Part shown: piece by piece, positions 1 to 11,117 of the stretch
How positions within the stretch are numbered: position 1 is the first letter of the stretch
Layout: every line of letters begins with the position of its first letter
Source of the DNA: Polytrichum commune
Taxonomy: Eukaryota; Streptophyta; Polytrichopsida; Polytrichales; Polytrichaceae
Length of the DNA: 64,000 nt
Assembly: GCA_950295325.1 (NCBI GenBank)
Contig: OX485806.1
Coordinates: forward strand, 28,644,001 to 28,708,000
Reading direction: 5' to 3'
Translations under genes and position numbers: made by a program
Notes under the pieces: model-generated
The model's database searches: none
What the model was told of the DNA's origin: nothing
The model's input: only the letters and a program-made list of their open reading frames with translations

Positions 1-1690
1 TGACTATCTTAACCATATCATATCATCACCATTCTTGTTGTCCTCAATGATCCAATATTCCAATTGTAAGGCTCACAACTACAATCTTTCTTCTATATGG
101 TGTGGGCTTCATTTTTCAGAAATTATTTAATAATTTACTTATCTCGATTTGATGTTAAACACACTATAGTAGAATGTTACATTAGTGCGCAAAATAAAAG
201 ATATGAATGTACTATGCATGACATTACATTTCACAATTTTACATGGGGTAAAGTCCACATGCACACACCTAACCGCAAATCTAAACATACAAATGAAAAC
301 CCAGAAACACAATTTTCAAGTCAAGCAGTGATGGCTTCAAGACATGACAAGCCACTCCATATTTTTGGACTTGTTGTTCACTTTAAAGCTACACTGATTA
401 TGGTATTTAGTGTAGCTTACTATCTGGAATCTCTTAAGGCTATAACATGTTACTATAGATGTCATTTTTAACCATCAAAGACTAAATAGGTTGTATGGAC
501 AATATACAACATAAATAACTTTACTTGGTATAAGCATACATTCTTAGCAAAAAATAAGTTATAGCATTGCATATTCCCAATAGTAAGTGAACATTGTAGT
601 GGTGACCATGTACAAGAAACTATGATGACCTTGTGCAGGCAATGGTGACCAAATAATAGTGGTGTAAGCCCACGCAATAACAACATAGTATTTGTGAAAA
701 ACGTCATATTCACGTGCGACTTTTTCTTTTTTCAAGACCGACTCAAATTCTAGTCTTGTGGAGTGCACTTCACTGACTTTGGACAAATTTGCATTTGAAA
801 CTAATTTTTCAATGGGCACCTATAGTGCAAGTTCATAGAGTAAAGAAGTCTTTTTGTACCACGAATGTGACATTTGATTGTTATCAAGAGTGTTTGAAGT
901 AACAATGAAGAACATAACATTCATGATATCAAAAAACTTCTTCCCTCATTATCACTTGCATAAGCTACTAGCACTTTGTAAACACATTCAAATATAGTTG
1001 GCAAAAGTTACCTCCAAAGACCAATTCAAGCATGCCTTACTTGTATTCAAAAAAACGGCATTTTGTCACATTTTTACATGCCGTGTCATGTTTTCACGAA
1101 TGCCATGTTCAATTCATGCGGACAACAATTATTCTATTGAGCCACTTTGTTTCCCAAAACTCTTCAATTGAAGAGAGCCGTCCTAATATAGTGGTACACT
1201 ATTTAGGAGCCCACAATAGATAGAAGAAAGTGTAGTCTAGTATGCCTTATTTTTTTCTTTTTTTATTGCGAATGCTTTGTGACCGTAACTTTTAAATTGT
1301 CTCCACTTCATTTCAGTGCAGGGACATGTACCTAATTTAGTGTGTATAGGGTATATTTTTGCAAGTTTTTTACTTGGGACTTGGGATGCTAAGTGAAGTG
1401 GTCCTAAGTACCCACCACCCAAAATATTGAACTCTAGCTTTCAAATGAAATAGGTTGCTAAGACTCATCACCAATGAACGGGGAGAACCAACAACAACCA
1501 AGAACAAACGAACTAGTTTATTTTCCCAAATTACCAATTCAAAAATAAAACTCTAAGATTCTATTTGAAGCCATATATCAAAAAAATCCTATTTTAGTTA
1601 TAACCACAAGAAAATTCAAAACATTTTGATGACAAACTGAGTGATAATATAGAAGTAAGAATAGTCAAGAAGCATGTCTGAAATTACCCC
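1..1690. repeat. Segmental duplication block A, copy 1
   Basis: Positions 1 to about 1,038 match 15,800 to about 16,850 almost base for base. Positions 1,271-1,690 match about 16,868-17,290. Copy 1 carries roughly 230 extra bases (1,039-1,270) that copy 2 lacks. The block begins at the window edge, so its true left end is outside. The longest open frames in it are short, and none is a recognised protein. A minus-strand frame at 559-819 (86 codons) is preserved in copy 2 at 16,368-16,628 with a single residue change, but near-identity of the DNA explains that without selection. After 1,690 copy 1 departs from copy 2. Confidence 0.9.
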
Positions 1691-1764
1691 ACAATGTCTC
1701 CACTTGTATAGTGTTACACAATTTGTGCATTGTAAACAAGGAAAACATAGAAGAAGATTAGATA

Positions 1765-2076
1765 ATGGAGACAAAAAATAAATTGAATAGAAGGATTGGT
1801 GAGGGAGAAAGAGGAGAAGGTAGTGAATTACGGGGCGAAAGGGCTGGAATTGCTGAAGTGAAGAGGAGGATATTAGCCACCGAAGATGCTCCAATTGTAG
1901 ATGAAGTAAATGATGAAAAAACAGATTTCTTTTTATTAAAAGAAACCAAAAACGCAAATGACCTTCTGCGGGAAGCCACAGTAATGTACGAATTGATGGC
2001 AGAAAGTTTGTGGCAATACAAACTCAGGCATAATTCAACTATAATAGACAGTGATAGTGACAGTGATAGTAGTTAA
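1765..2076 (+). CDS. Unassigned small ORF, Glu/Lys-rich with Ser-Asp tail
   Basis: This is an open frame of 103 codons starting at an ATG, rich in Glu, Arg and Lys, and ending in a run of alternating Ser and Asp. I do not recognise the family. It lies just left of the minus-strand trihelix-like relic, in the part of copy 1 that copy 2 lacks, so it probably belongs to the same inserted element. Uninterrupted charged sequence in AT-rich surroundings is the only support, and it may be chance. Confidence 0.2.
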   Translation: METKNKLNRRIGEGERGEGSELRGERAGIAEVKRRILATEDAPIVDEVNDEKTDFFLLKETKNANDLLREATVMYELMAESLWQYKLRHNSTIIDSDSDSDSS

Positions 2077-2778
2077 AATTTTTCTAGGAGGGCAGTAAAA
2101 TTTTTGTCCATGTTCTTCAAAATATTTGTAGATTCCTGGAATGAAAAAAGAAGAGCTCCTGAATTACAAACAACTTGCTCTAACAAAAGTTCTATCTTCT
2201 CTTGAGTTTTTTTTCTTGTCTTGTGTGGAAGTTGTTGTTGAATTTGGTGTCGTAGCAGTTGTTGTCTGAGATGGAGGAGTAGATGGAATGACATCTTCAA
2301 GAGTTGTTTCTGTAGCACTTGCTGGAATCTGGTTGCGTACACTTGTTGTGTTGCCATACCATTCATCCATTTCAGTGAACCACCTGCATTCTTGATATCC
2401 GTCTGTACCTGAAATTTCATTAGCCCTTTTATTATTTCTGTAATCAGTTAGAAGGGATTTGTATTTTTTCTTACAGGACAGCCAAGACCTGTTCAACCCT
2501 TTGATTGCAGCTACCAACCGAATTTGCAGTTTGAGCCATGCGTTGACACATGTAAAAATCCAATAAAAAATGTCAAAGAAAAATGTCAAAACAGCATAAA
2601 CTAGATAAGTAAGTGATGTATATGAACGAAATAATTGAAAGAAATGTCGAATGAATTGGATTGGAGTAGTGGTACGTGAATGAGGGACAGAAGGCTTTAC
2701 TCGAAAGTGAGCCGGGTTCGATTCCTCTCGCGCGCGAGGCATCCGCAAATCGCGGAATCCCGAATGTCCCTGCGGCAA
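2073..2778 (-). pseudogene. Trihelix-type Myb/SANT DNA-binding protein relic, C-terminal part
   Basis: The minus-strand frame ending at 2,164 contains the segment NRSWLSCKKKYKSLLTDYR followed by NKRANEISGTDGYQECRWF and TEMDEW. This is the second half of a trihelix-like Myb/SANT domain (helix 3 and the Trp/Met tail) as found in plant transcription factors and transposon accessory proteins. It is followed by a Thr/Ser/Pro-rich tail. The first half of the domain is not contiguous. Upstream residues are hydrophobic and unlike a trihelix, so an intron or an insertion lies there. An LTR relic begins just beyond (2,802). The DNA is absent from duplication copy 2, so it arrived with the insertion. 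Function is inferred from the motif only. Confidence 0.5.
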
Positions 2779-2801
2779 CAGCCGACCCTGTTTTGGGGGA
2801 G

Positions 2802-3797
2802 TGTCGCGACCCTTGCTAGTTTTTCTCCACTTAGCTCAATCGCTTTCCAACTCTAGCAAGTGTCCCGAGCGCTAACCTGCACATCCCACGCACATGCATG
2901 GTTAGCTCCCAAAACCGCGGACCTTCAATCCCATATTTGGTCACCAAACCCTCCTACACATGCATTCGGGACTCTTTCCCCTTAGTAGATAACCCATCGC
3001 TAAGGTGGACTTCCATCCATGGAAGTCCACTCCCTACTTGGTCATAGTGTTGCTAGGACAACACTACAACCACCCGGAGCACATTGCCAAGTATGCTCCG
3101 GGGGGGTCGGTCGGCAAAGCCGCCTCACCCATATAAGCCTCTAGGACTTTTGGCGGGGCCCCTCCCCCACCGTCAACATCCCTTTTGTCTCTCTACCAAG
3201 AGTTGGGGCCAAGTAGACATTTTCCCTTAGCCGCTGGGTCTAGAAGCCTCCCTGCAGCTTCAGACCTTCATAACTTCCACGTGCGGTCTCTGAATCTAAC
3301 AACCAACCACTCTATCGTCATCTACATTTCACGTAGATCCCTATGGACACCTCACTTGCCCTATTCGGGCAAGTATTGAGGAAGTTATGCCTGTTTAAAC
3401 CTTTGCAGTCCCGGGAGCCACTCCCAGGCCCCTGCTGTTCCAGGGCGCTGTCCCGGGACAGCATCCCACTCAAAGTGCCATATCTCCTAGCTCACACCTC
3501 AGATTGAGGTGTTCTTTAGCATTCTAGAATCGGGACGCTATAAGCTACTCATAGCTTATGGCTTTACCCTCATGACTCCTAGTCTTTGTGGGTGGGAGGC
3601 GTTCTAAACGCCCGGGGCCCTCACCCACATTAGGATCACTTGGTCCCTCTCACCAATGGCGTCACAAGTCCCGGGTGTCACTCCGGGGTCCCCCTTGTGC
3701 CCATGGTGTTGCGGGCACTCCTCATGGAGAGGTGCGCGACAGGGAGGGGGGCATAGGGGCTTACGGCCAAGGCCAAGGCCTTCTACGGCCCATCATA
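2802..3797 (+). mobile_element. LTR retrotransposon relic (probable solo 3' LTR with upstream polypurine tract)
   Basis: A GC-richer tract begins TGTCGCGACCCTTGC directly after the purine run TTTTGGGGGAG, which resembles a polypurine tract followed by an LTR start. It ends near CATCATACA before a CATTCAAAA tandem repeat. It contains several small hairpins, for example GGCGTT-CTA-AACGCC near 3,600. No partner LTR, gag or pol is visible in the window, so this is a fragment. The right boundary is uncertain. Upstream, at about 2,666-2,717, AGTAGTGGTA and GGTTCGATTCC resemble pol III A and B boxes, but no tRNA fold forms. Confidence 0.5.
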
Positions 3798-3799
3798 CA

Positions 3800-3845
3800 A
3801 AACATTCAAAACATTCAAAACATTCAAAACATTCAAAACATTTAA
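3800..3845. repeat. CATTCAAAA minisatellite
   Basis: Four to five head-to-tail copies of the 9-mer CATTCAAAA lie immediately after the LTR-like tract. The last copy decays to CATTTAAGG. It is probably replication-slippage sequence at the element boundary. Confidence 0.85.
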
Positions 3846-3869
3846 GGTTTTCAAGGTTTTAGTTTTTGG

Positions 3870-4311
3870 TCAAACAAATTGTACTTCTCTGAAAATTTAC
3901 CTTGTTTGTTTGCCGATTTTGCAAACACTTTTTCCATTTCTCCTTGAATAGCAATGAGCTGATGAACCTCAAAGTCCTTCTACTTCATTCTTCCCGTTTC
4001 CTCTTCATCTGATTCTCCAACTTCTAAAAACATCCGCTTTCCTCACCTTCTTTGATTCTTCTTTTGTTGTGCGCCCCCTCTTCTTCTTTGAATTCAAAAA
4101 TTCCAACTTCAATAGTGGAAAGAGGAGGAGGAGGAGGAGGAGGAAATGCACTCAAAGAAGATGGAAACAAACTAGGCCTCTGTAGCATTTCTGAAATTGA
4201 ATAATGAGGTTTGAAAATTAGAGCTGCCATTTCTTGCATCCACTCAGAATTTTGTGACCACTCTCCTTCTGACTCTCTTTGTGATCCCCCATCACCGCCA
4301 TAATCCTCCAT
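3870..4311 (-). pseudogene. Acidic, Pro-rich ORF with coiled tail; possible N-terminal exon of the trihelix-like relic
   Basis: A minus-strand frame starts at ATG 4,311 (MEDYGGDGGSQRESEGEWSQ). It has a run of seven prolines, encoded by the GGA microsatellite near 4,126-4,144, and closes at 4,024. In another frame the sequence continues as VHQLIAIQGEMEKVFAKSAN before a donor-like GTAAAT at about 3,890, which suggests an old exon with a frameshift. It shares strand with the trihelix-like piece at 2,073-2,778, and the LTR relic lies between them. The pairing of the two parts is inference. Confidence 0.35.
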
Positions 4312-4319
4312 TTTCTACC

Positions 4320-4960
4320 TCAAAAATATCACACACTACTAGTTGAAGTACACCAAAACAGTGATGAAACGAACAAATACAAACGATCCATTTCTTGCAA
4401 AAAACCGGGCTTTTTCTACTATGCTTTCAACCATAATGGAAATATGTATTTACAGTATTACAGCCTTCTAGCTGTAGCCGAAGAAAATCATTAATTAAGT
4501 CGGAAAAAAAATCATTTAAAAATAATAATAAATCATTAAAACGGCATTTTTCTGACATGGGCCCTTGCTGTTTTTCCCAGACCACCTCTTTTGCTTGTGC
4601 CAACGGAAAACCCATTGGACCATGGCAGTGGATAGAGTAGGCTTAAAAATATATATTTTGTGGACCTCAACCTCCGTGGTCACTTTGCCATTTTTTCCTT
4701 GGTGTAAACCCAAGTCGTCCCGGAACGACTTCAACGTCCAATCACATCGCTTAGATGGCCGTGGGACGACTTCATGGTCCATAGTGTAAACCGCCCCTAA
4801 TATGATGCACTATTTTTTTTCCCGTGACATGGCCACGTGTACCTGCAATGGCTTAAAGTGTTGGTTTAAGCACTCTCTACCTTAGTGAACACTTTATAGA
4901 GCACATTTTTGTGAAGTTCTCCCCCAAAAAAGGCCTTCTTTGAGGGCCAGACAATTGTTT
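4320..4960. other. Intergenic; end of a hAT-like relic
   Basis: No gene is seen. Positions 4,900-4,955 (TAGAGCACATTTTTGTGAAG ... GGCCTTCTTTGA) repeat 12,618-12,680, the right part of the hAT relic at 11,991-12,721. So this is the tail of another decayed copy. AAGTCGTCCCGGAACGACTT near 4,710 is a short hairpin. GTAAACCGCCCCTAA at about 4,787 looks like a Harbinger-type terminus, but no partner end was found. Confidence 0.5.
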
Positions 4961-4961
4961 T

Positions 4962-6200
4962 CAAAATAAGGTCTGTACAGTGAACTCAATTGCACATGGA
5001 CGTGGCTGGTATCGCCGGAACTATGTCTGCAAGAGTGTCTTGTAGTCAGCGAACGATCATCGCATTACATTGCATAACCTCGCATCGCCATTTGTAGGCA
5101 CTCATTTTCATGATTCTCCACCCTGCATCCTCTCTCAAATCGATCTCTCAATCTGCCCGCAGGATCAGGTCCAGGCTCAATCAAGGTTAGAGCTAGGCTT
5201 CAGGAGATCCATCACCACGTGCACCGGCCGGGGGTTTAATTGGCCGTAACTCTTCATTACTCGGATCGTCGCCACAGACACCTCCCGTCCTCATCTCTCT
5301 CTAGTCGCTCCTGCAGGTGAATTCAGTGCCGATTGCTTTTATGATTGATGAGGTAGAGATGCTAGCGCCAGATTGCATTTGTTACTTGCCACAGGGTGGG
5401 TGCTTGCGAGTGCAGGTTAAGTTGGTAGAGACTAGTGTCATGGTGGGAAATGCTGCTGCTGCTGCTGCTCCATGTGGTGAAGTTCTTGAGCTGGGGGACA
5501 TTTGTAGAGGTTCCTTCTGACGCAAGAAGCAATACAACAGTAGTGCTACCCTCTTGTGCATTTGCTTTGTGGTTGGTTTATAGTGGAAATGTATGCTACC
5601 CCTTCTCTTGACCTGTGTGAAATACTTTTGTAATAGGACTGTGTGATTGTTTTCCCCTGTGGAGGTTTGAGGATCAGAAAATTTTGACACTTTGAAATCA
5701 TCCTGTGAGAAATGTCGACTTCCTGTTTCTGTGGGACAATGTAATTCCTGATCGTGTGCATTGGTGTCGGTGTTGTTTTGAGATGGAAATGCATGTGACC
5801 CTTTGTTCTCGACCTCTGGAAACTTAAGGTAGACTTGTGTTAACTGGATACTTTTTTTCTCTCTGCGCCCACCTCTTGTCGGCTATAACCATCATGCAAT
5901 TATTTTGTGCGAGATGATTAGCAGATCCAAATGGTGCCAGTAGTCATTTGCCTCCTCATTTTTGGAGCTCATATGAACATCTTATTCACTATCGAAGTGG
6001 AGATTTCCGTGCTCATTAAGTGGTCATATAGGTCCCCCAATCATGTTGACTTCTAGACTGGTTAGGATATTTTGAGTGTATGAAGCATGACTCCATGTCC
6101 TCATCATGTTTGGTGAGCACTGGGCCGGAGTAGTCCATACCATAGCGCCTAAAACAAGGGGGATTGATTCTTCTGCAACTTGCACAGGTTGCTTGCAATT
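4962..6200. repeat. Segmental duplication block B, copy 1 (internally shortened)
   Basis: This tract matches about 17,665-18,795 of copy 2, then jumps at GAGTGTA|TGAAGCATGAC to match about 19,163-19,285. About 370 bases present in copy 2 are therefore missing here. It ends with GCTTGCAATTTC and then runs directly into a second copy of a stretch of block A (AAAAATAAAACTCTAAGATT) that also occurs at 1,541 and 17,139. The breakpoint is thus a block-order change relative to copy 2. Confidence 0.85.
5316..5520 (+). CDS. Possible exon, unassigned (conserved in both duplication copies)
   Basis: A good 3' splice-site context (pyrimidine-rich tract, then CTGCAG|GTGAATTCAG) precedes an open frame reading through AFMIDEVEMLAPDCICYLPQ and CLRVQVKLVETSVMVGN, an alanine run and a TGA. 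Copy 2 (18,023-18,223) keeps the frame, and the alanine codon run differs by one whole codon. The pattern 'LPQG-CLRV--KLVE' recalls the first strands of small OB-fold proteins such as TEN1. The match is far too short to assign, and no further exon was found. Treat it as an unproven exon. Confidence 0.3.
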
Positions 6201-6266
6201 TCAAAAATAAAACTCTAAGATTCTATATGAAGCCATATTTCAGAGAAAACCTATTTTAATTAAAAC

Positions 6267-6845
6267 CCCGGGTACGCAACTCCCATATTATACGCAGGGG
6301 GCATCGTACTTAAAACGGCTTAGAGGATAGCTTTTGTAAAAATTATATCAAATTAAAATGATCAAAAACTTGGGTGAAGACCAAATTAAATAAAATGAGA
6401 TGAAAAAAAAGTTGGGTAAAGACCAAATTAAACAAAATGAGATGAAATTTTTTTTGGGTAAAGACCAAATTAAATAAATGAGATGAAAAAAAAGTTGGGT
6501 TGCATATTTATTAAGCCTCCCATTAAAATTATAAGCCACGAATAGTTGCCTCCCATTAAAATTATAATTCATTCACAATGTTAAAATATTATTAAAAAGT
6601 CCAAAAAGTTGGGTAGTTTGACCTATGGTACCTGTATTAAAAAAATCATATAATTAGGTTTTTAATGCAATTATATGCTTCAAAATATATTCATTTCCTA
6701 TATATAATTTCATTTTTGGATTCCTTGTTAGAAGGGCTACAAGGGTTTCCTACATTAAAAAAAATAATATCACTCAATATTGGACTAAAACGCATTATAA
6801 GTGATTATAATTAGGACCATATAATACGGGAGTTGCGTACCCGGG
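6267..6845. mobile_element. Non-autonomous hAT-type element with terminal inverted repeats (579 bp)
   Basis: The ends are inverted: CCCGGGTACGCAACTCCC at the left and its complement at the right. The match extends to about 25 bases with one mismatch. The element is flanked by the 8-bp direct repeat ATTAAAAC (6,259-6,266 and 6,846-6,853), the target-site length of hAT transposases. The corresponding site in duplication copy 2 (about 17,199-17,206, GTTAGAAC) has a single uninterrupted copy, which is an empty-site confirmation. The interior is AT-rich with no coding capacity. A degenerate subrepeat (GGGTAAAGACCAAATTAAA, 6,370-6,500) is present three times. Confidence 0.9.
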
Positions 6846-7232
6846 ATTAAAACCACAAGAAAATTCAAAACATTTTAATGACAAACTGAGTGATAATATA
6901 GAAGTAAGGATAGTCATGAAGCACGTCTGCGACTAGCCCACAATGTATATGAGCCACAAAGCCTACATGCCACATGTATATGAGCATCATATGGCTCCCT
7001 CTTAGACTTTTTTTTCCTAGCAAGCTAATAATATCGTTAACATACATTCTAATATTTTCAAAATTTCTGAATAATAGAAGTAAATTGAAAGAATTGTAGA
7101 ATTCTACATCAAATCATAACAATTGTGAAACTAGTCCGAAAATCACAAAACATTCACACCCTGTGTGAGGTATGTATAAGAATACCGCGATAAAGACCAT
7201 GCGTGGGTATATTATGGAATGCAGAAGAGCTT
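6846..7232. repeat. Block A tail, copy 1, displaced after block B
   Basis: This stretch matches about 17,206-17,573 of copy 2. In copy 2 it continues straight on from block A. In copy 1 it lies after block B, and its beginning is present twice (1,600-1,690 and 6,850-6,930). No gene is visible in it. Confidence 0.85.
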
Positions 7233-7622
7233 CCTTAAAAATAGGTGAAAACTATGTGGGCAGAATATAAAATTGTGAAGCGTCACACATTAAGTGCATT
7301 ACCGCTTGCCCAGCAAATATATCCTATAACCTAGGAAGTTTCAAGATTGTCATGTGCACTACATAGTGGCCAACTCTGACCATATAGGATGTATGAACTT
7401 CTTGAGGGACAATCTATGTAAATGGATTGGATTGAATACAGAACAGATCTTAAAACATTGACACCTCTGTCAGATGTAGCATACATATAAAGTAGGCAAC
7501 CAAACCACAAATCTGCACAATTGTTGCACAAATGAGTCAATCCCTGTAACAAATCATGCAACTCAAATTGCGTACTTTGACACCAGCAACAAACCACACA
7601 AGACATATGTGAGGGGTATTTC

Positions 7623-9314
7623 TTACCATGCACTGTAACAGGAGGCAGGAATTCTCCACTTGTTGTTTGCAAACACACCACACTCGGTAAAAGCATCAGG
7701 CTTGTATTTCAGCTGCTTTGTAAAACCGAGACTTCGCAACCCTTCCCTTACTCTCTTCACATCATCCATGTCCAGGTAATTCTTTGTGAACACACATATC
7801 ACATGCGTGTCATTGTCCTGATTTTTCATCGATACGTCGGCCAGGGTCCCAAGAATGCCACTTGTAACACCTTCTGCAACCTGCACAGTTTACCACTAAA
7901 TACTTCATTGAGTACATGCTACAGCTATTTAGTGGTAAACTATGCACAACACCTAGGACCTAGGTATACTGTGTATACATACCACTAAATGCATACAACT
8001 ACATGCACAGCACCTAGGACAAAATTTGTCACAAAGCATACTCAAGTCATGCTTACCTTCAATGCCAAAAAGCAGCAAGTCATAACAGTTCACCATGTCT
8101 TAAACCAGACAAGAACTACACAGAATTGTCACAAAGAAGCGTAGAGAATTCCTCTTCAACATGAACAAAGTGAACAACTCCAGAGAGAACACAAAACTGA
8201 GTCCTTCGTAGAATCTTGAGATTGTGGATTTGGACATAACAGAGAACCTGAGATGGAGAAATAAATATCACATCTTACAAGACACTCATATGACACACGT
8301 GATTCTATTCCTCAGTGGACAGGGTGGTGGAAATTTTCATAGCATATTCCAATAAAAGCAGATACAGCACGCATGGCAGGTTTAACCATGAAAAAGTTGG
8401 ACATAACCAAAATTGTTGATGTTATACAACTAAATACCTCAAAACCTTTTGATAGACTGATTGATGATAAGAGGTACATCCCATATCCGATAAAGCAAGG
8501 TCACCCATAAACCTGGAAAGACCTTATGCCTTCCATGTGAGTTAAATAAGCACAAGGCCACTATCAACACTTCCCAGAACCAACCTCAATATCTTCACTT
8601 TACCACATTGTACCAGAATAAGTTCACTGACTCCATTCTATCACTTCGCGCTCACCATCCAAAAACACATCAATAAAATTTGCAGGCAATCAAGACAATA
8701 ACATAATCTTCCAGGACAATTGGCATTATATTATAAAGTCGTTCGACATTTTCCCTTATTGAAGTCTAAAAACTCTTAAGAGGCTACTTGCATATGACCT
8801 GCAACTATGCATTAATCACAGATAACATCACAATACAGAGAAGATAATGATGCAAATTACCCGCTTTTTGGGAAACTATAAACCCTAAACCATAACCGTA
8901 AACCCTAAACCTCCTCACAAACTTTCCACCTCAACACCAAATTCAATTTGCAGGGACTAAACTGAATAGGATGAACAGCTCAAACAGTTGCAATAGTCTG
9001 AAACAAACCTTTGACCAATCCCTATCAACAGACGCAGGATCGGAGAAGATCATCCATTTGCCACCTAGTACACTGTACTCGACAGCGAGCGCATGCAAAT
9101 CTGTACAAGACACAGCATCATTTCTGCTCAAGCAGAGGCTGCTCCATGCTTTGGAAAGCCCAACACTATCCGCCTCTGACTCTTTGGTTGCAGAATCACC
9201 AGCAGGATTTAAGACATAAATCCAGGAGTCACTTGGAGCCGTGGTGCTTGAGGGTGGCCATCTTTGTAAGAACTGTTGCAGGCTCTGGACTTCCGGATCA
9301 TGGATGATTCTCAT
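7623..9314 (-). CDS. DUF1917/Bles03-like protein, copy 1 (two exons)
   Basis: Exon 1 runs 9,314 to 9,009 (102 codons from ATG, donor AAAG|GTTTGT). Exon 2 runs 7,880 to 7,623 (acceptor GTGCAG|GTTGCAG, 86 codons including TAA). Both junctions are phase 0, giving 187 residues. Exon 1 contains ALAVEYSVLGGKWMIFSD and exon 2 contains HVICVFTKNYLDMDDVKRV and LKYKPDAFTECG, ending near NNKWRIP. This is the arrangement of the UPF0696/Bles03 family (human C11orf68: GKWM..., VVCVYT..., YKPDIYT..NN.W), which has an eIF4E-like fold and no settled biochemical role. The 1,128-bp intron holds a telomere-like motif. Compared with copy 2 this protein has the less family-like linker (LADVSMKNQD where copy 2 has AKVAPRTNGN). 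The family assignment is by motif memory and has not been searched. Confidence 0.7.
8418..8957. other. Intron segment present only in copy 1
   Basis: Copy 2 runs from GTTGATGTTACTCAACTGAA without this stretch, and the flanks ACAACTAAAT and AAACTGAAT share a short match. That pattern fits a microhomology deletion in copy 2, or insertion in copy 1. The segment lies inside the DUF1917 intron. Confidence 0.75.
8880..8912 (+). repeat. Interstitial telomere-like motif
   Basis: Two AAACCCTAAACC units, the plant-type telomere repeat AAACCCT, flank ATAACCGT. Too short to be a former telomere end. Telo-box-like motifs of this kind also occur near plant promoters. Confidence 0.7.
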
Positions 9315-9319
9315 GTCTG

Positions 9320-9870
9320 GGGTTTAGGAGGTAGCCCAGAGTAAAAGCTGCCTGCAATTCCCAGCATCAACAACAAGCCATGCCACCTCTTCGCATACCA
9401 ACACGCACTATTTACTTGTCGTAAGTTGAAAGTTGTAAAACGAAGGCCAACAATTTACACAGGCCACCGTACATTCAAGAAAACTGCACTCACCCATGTG
9501 AATTGAAATACAATTCAAACCAGAAACAAACTCACCATAATCATGCCACACGGCAGCTAAGAATTGCAACAAACACCCTTGCCAAGTTTTGGTAGAATTT
9601 ACACCCACCTCAAACCTCTGTGCAGTTTGTTTCTATTTCGATGATCAGATCGCCCCCTTAGCCTTCTGCCGAACCTCACTCACTCAACGCCTGGATCAAT
9701 ATTCGCAACAGAAAGCTTCGATCAAACTGAGAAACGCTTTAAGTCATCGCGTGGACAGGACGCGAAAAGTTTGGGGACAGACGCGGTGGTGGCCCCACCA
9801 CGCCGGCCAGAGCTCCAGCGCCCCACCACGCCGGACAGGGTCCCTTTAGCGTCCGGCATTCTTCATCTAG
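9320..9870. other. Upstream region of DUF1917 copy 1
   Basis: No conserved coding sequence is seen here on either strand. The region is GC-richer than its surroundings near 9,740-9,850 and contains CACCACGCCGG twice. Copy 2 has lost the bases between those two repeats. It is probably the promoter and 5' leader of the DUF1917 gene, judged by position only. Confidence 0.4.
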
Positions 9871-11117
9871 GGCACGAAAGTGTGGTTTGAACGGGTACTC
9901 TACGATACTCTCTATTTACATCCAAAATTGCTGCTTTGTGATGGCTGGGCACCGTCTTTATGTGCCGCTGTTTTGAATAAACCACCAACAGATCCTGAAA
10001 TAGTTGCATAAACGTCACAGTGATTACAGTTGTCTTGTTGATCTTTTGCAATAGGAGCGTCGCTTGTTCTAGCTGACGCCTTGCTTTTTGTGGAGAGGTC
10101 GACGACATACTTGTTGTGAATGTGGTTGCTTTGAAGAAACCACCAACAAAACCTGAGACTGTCGCATCAAGCACAGTATCACAATTGATTTTGTGTGTTC
10201 ATGGTCATCTGTGTCTATGATCAGCCAAGATAGATTCGTATGTAGTTGTGATCGAAGATGCATGCTCATTTGGGTGGGCTGCACGTATTTATATATGATT
10301 TGGAAGCGATTTTTGATTAATTGCAGCATCAGCTACTCGAGGTTGCAACAATGACAGACGGCGACGGTGGATACGAAGCTGACGCAACACCGACCCTCGC
10401 TGGAACCCATCTCAAAACCCACCACCTACAAAAAGTTCCTGACCTCATCAGGAGCCTCGACCTACAAATGCAAGCCAGAAATTATGACCATATTAACCCG
10501 CACAGACTAATGCAGCATGATGCAGACATTCAAGTGTGTAATCATATGTTATTAATAGCCTGTTGAGGGTTAGGAACATCAAGTACTTCTTCCATGCGCA
10601 CCTTTTGATACACTAACGGCCTTAGTCCTGCAGATCGCCTTGTTTGAATGATTTATAAGTCGAGGTTTGAGTATTTGACGGATACACCCGAGTTTCTTGG
10701 AAGCAATCTATCCAACAATGTTGTAGAGATAATATTGATAAATTGTGGTATCTGCCATCAGCTTTCCTGAAGCTGGGAAGGGTACCTAACTTAGCCTTCG
10801 AGGATATATAGCGGTGGCGCTTTTCGGCTGATGATTATGCTACGATGATCCGTAGGTGTTCTTATCTACATGTTGAGCAGATCCATGTAAATGAAAACTA
10901 CTTTTGTATGTGTCAGTGTACAAATGTGTCGTGGACTCATGAATGTTCTATTGCAATAGAGTCAACCGTGAGTTTGATCACTCTTTGAGAAAACTTTCTA
11001 TCGAGAGCTCGTTAGCTCTTAATGTATCAGAGGCTTGGAGCCTATTTTCAAAGTTGGCGGAAACTTATAAGATCTCCTCTTTCCACCTGTCAGATTTGGA
11101 GAAGCCATCGCCTTTAG

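Larger units (their letters stand above)
7233..11117. repeat. Segmental duplication block C, copy 1
   Basis: This tract matches about 20,458-23,740 of copy 2, including the whole DUF1917 gene. The main difference is about 540 bases (about 8,418-8,955) present here and absent in copy 2. The match fades near 11,100 (GATTTGGAGAAG), where a hAT element begins. An ATG-led stretch at 10,351 (reading MTDGDGGYEADATPTLAGTH) corresponds to 22,978 in copy 2. The two differ by one base further on, so the frames diverge. Confidence 0.9.

Noticed and set aside
97-471. 124-codon open frame preserved in both duplication copies (15,906-16,280)
   Set aside because: The two copies are near-identical DNA, so preservation says nothing about selection. 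No family features, and composition follows the local AT-rich DNA.
2666-2720. A-box- and B-box-like motifs suggesting a tRNA or SINE head
   Set aside because: The T-arm and acceptor stems do not pair. Spacing is plausible, but no tRNA fold or SINE tail is visible.
5316-5520. TEN1 (CST complex) assignment for the conserved exon-like frame
   Set aside because: Only a QG-CLRV type string matches. The following strands and exons expected for TEN1 are absent in both copies.
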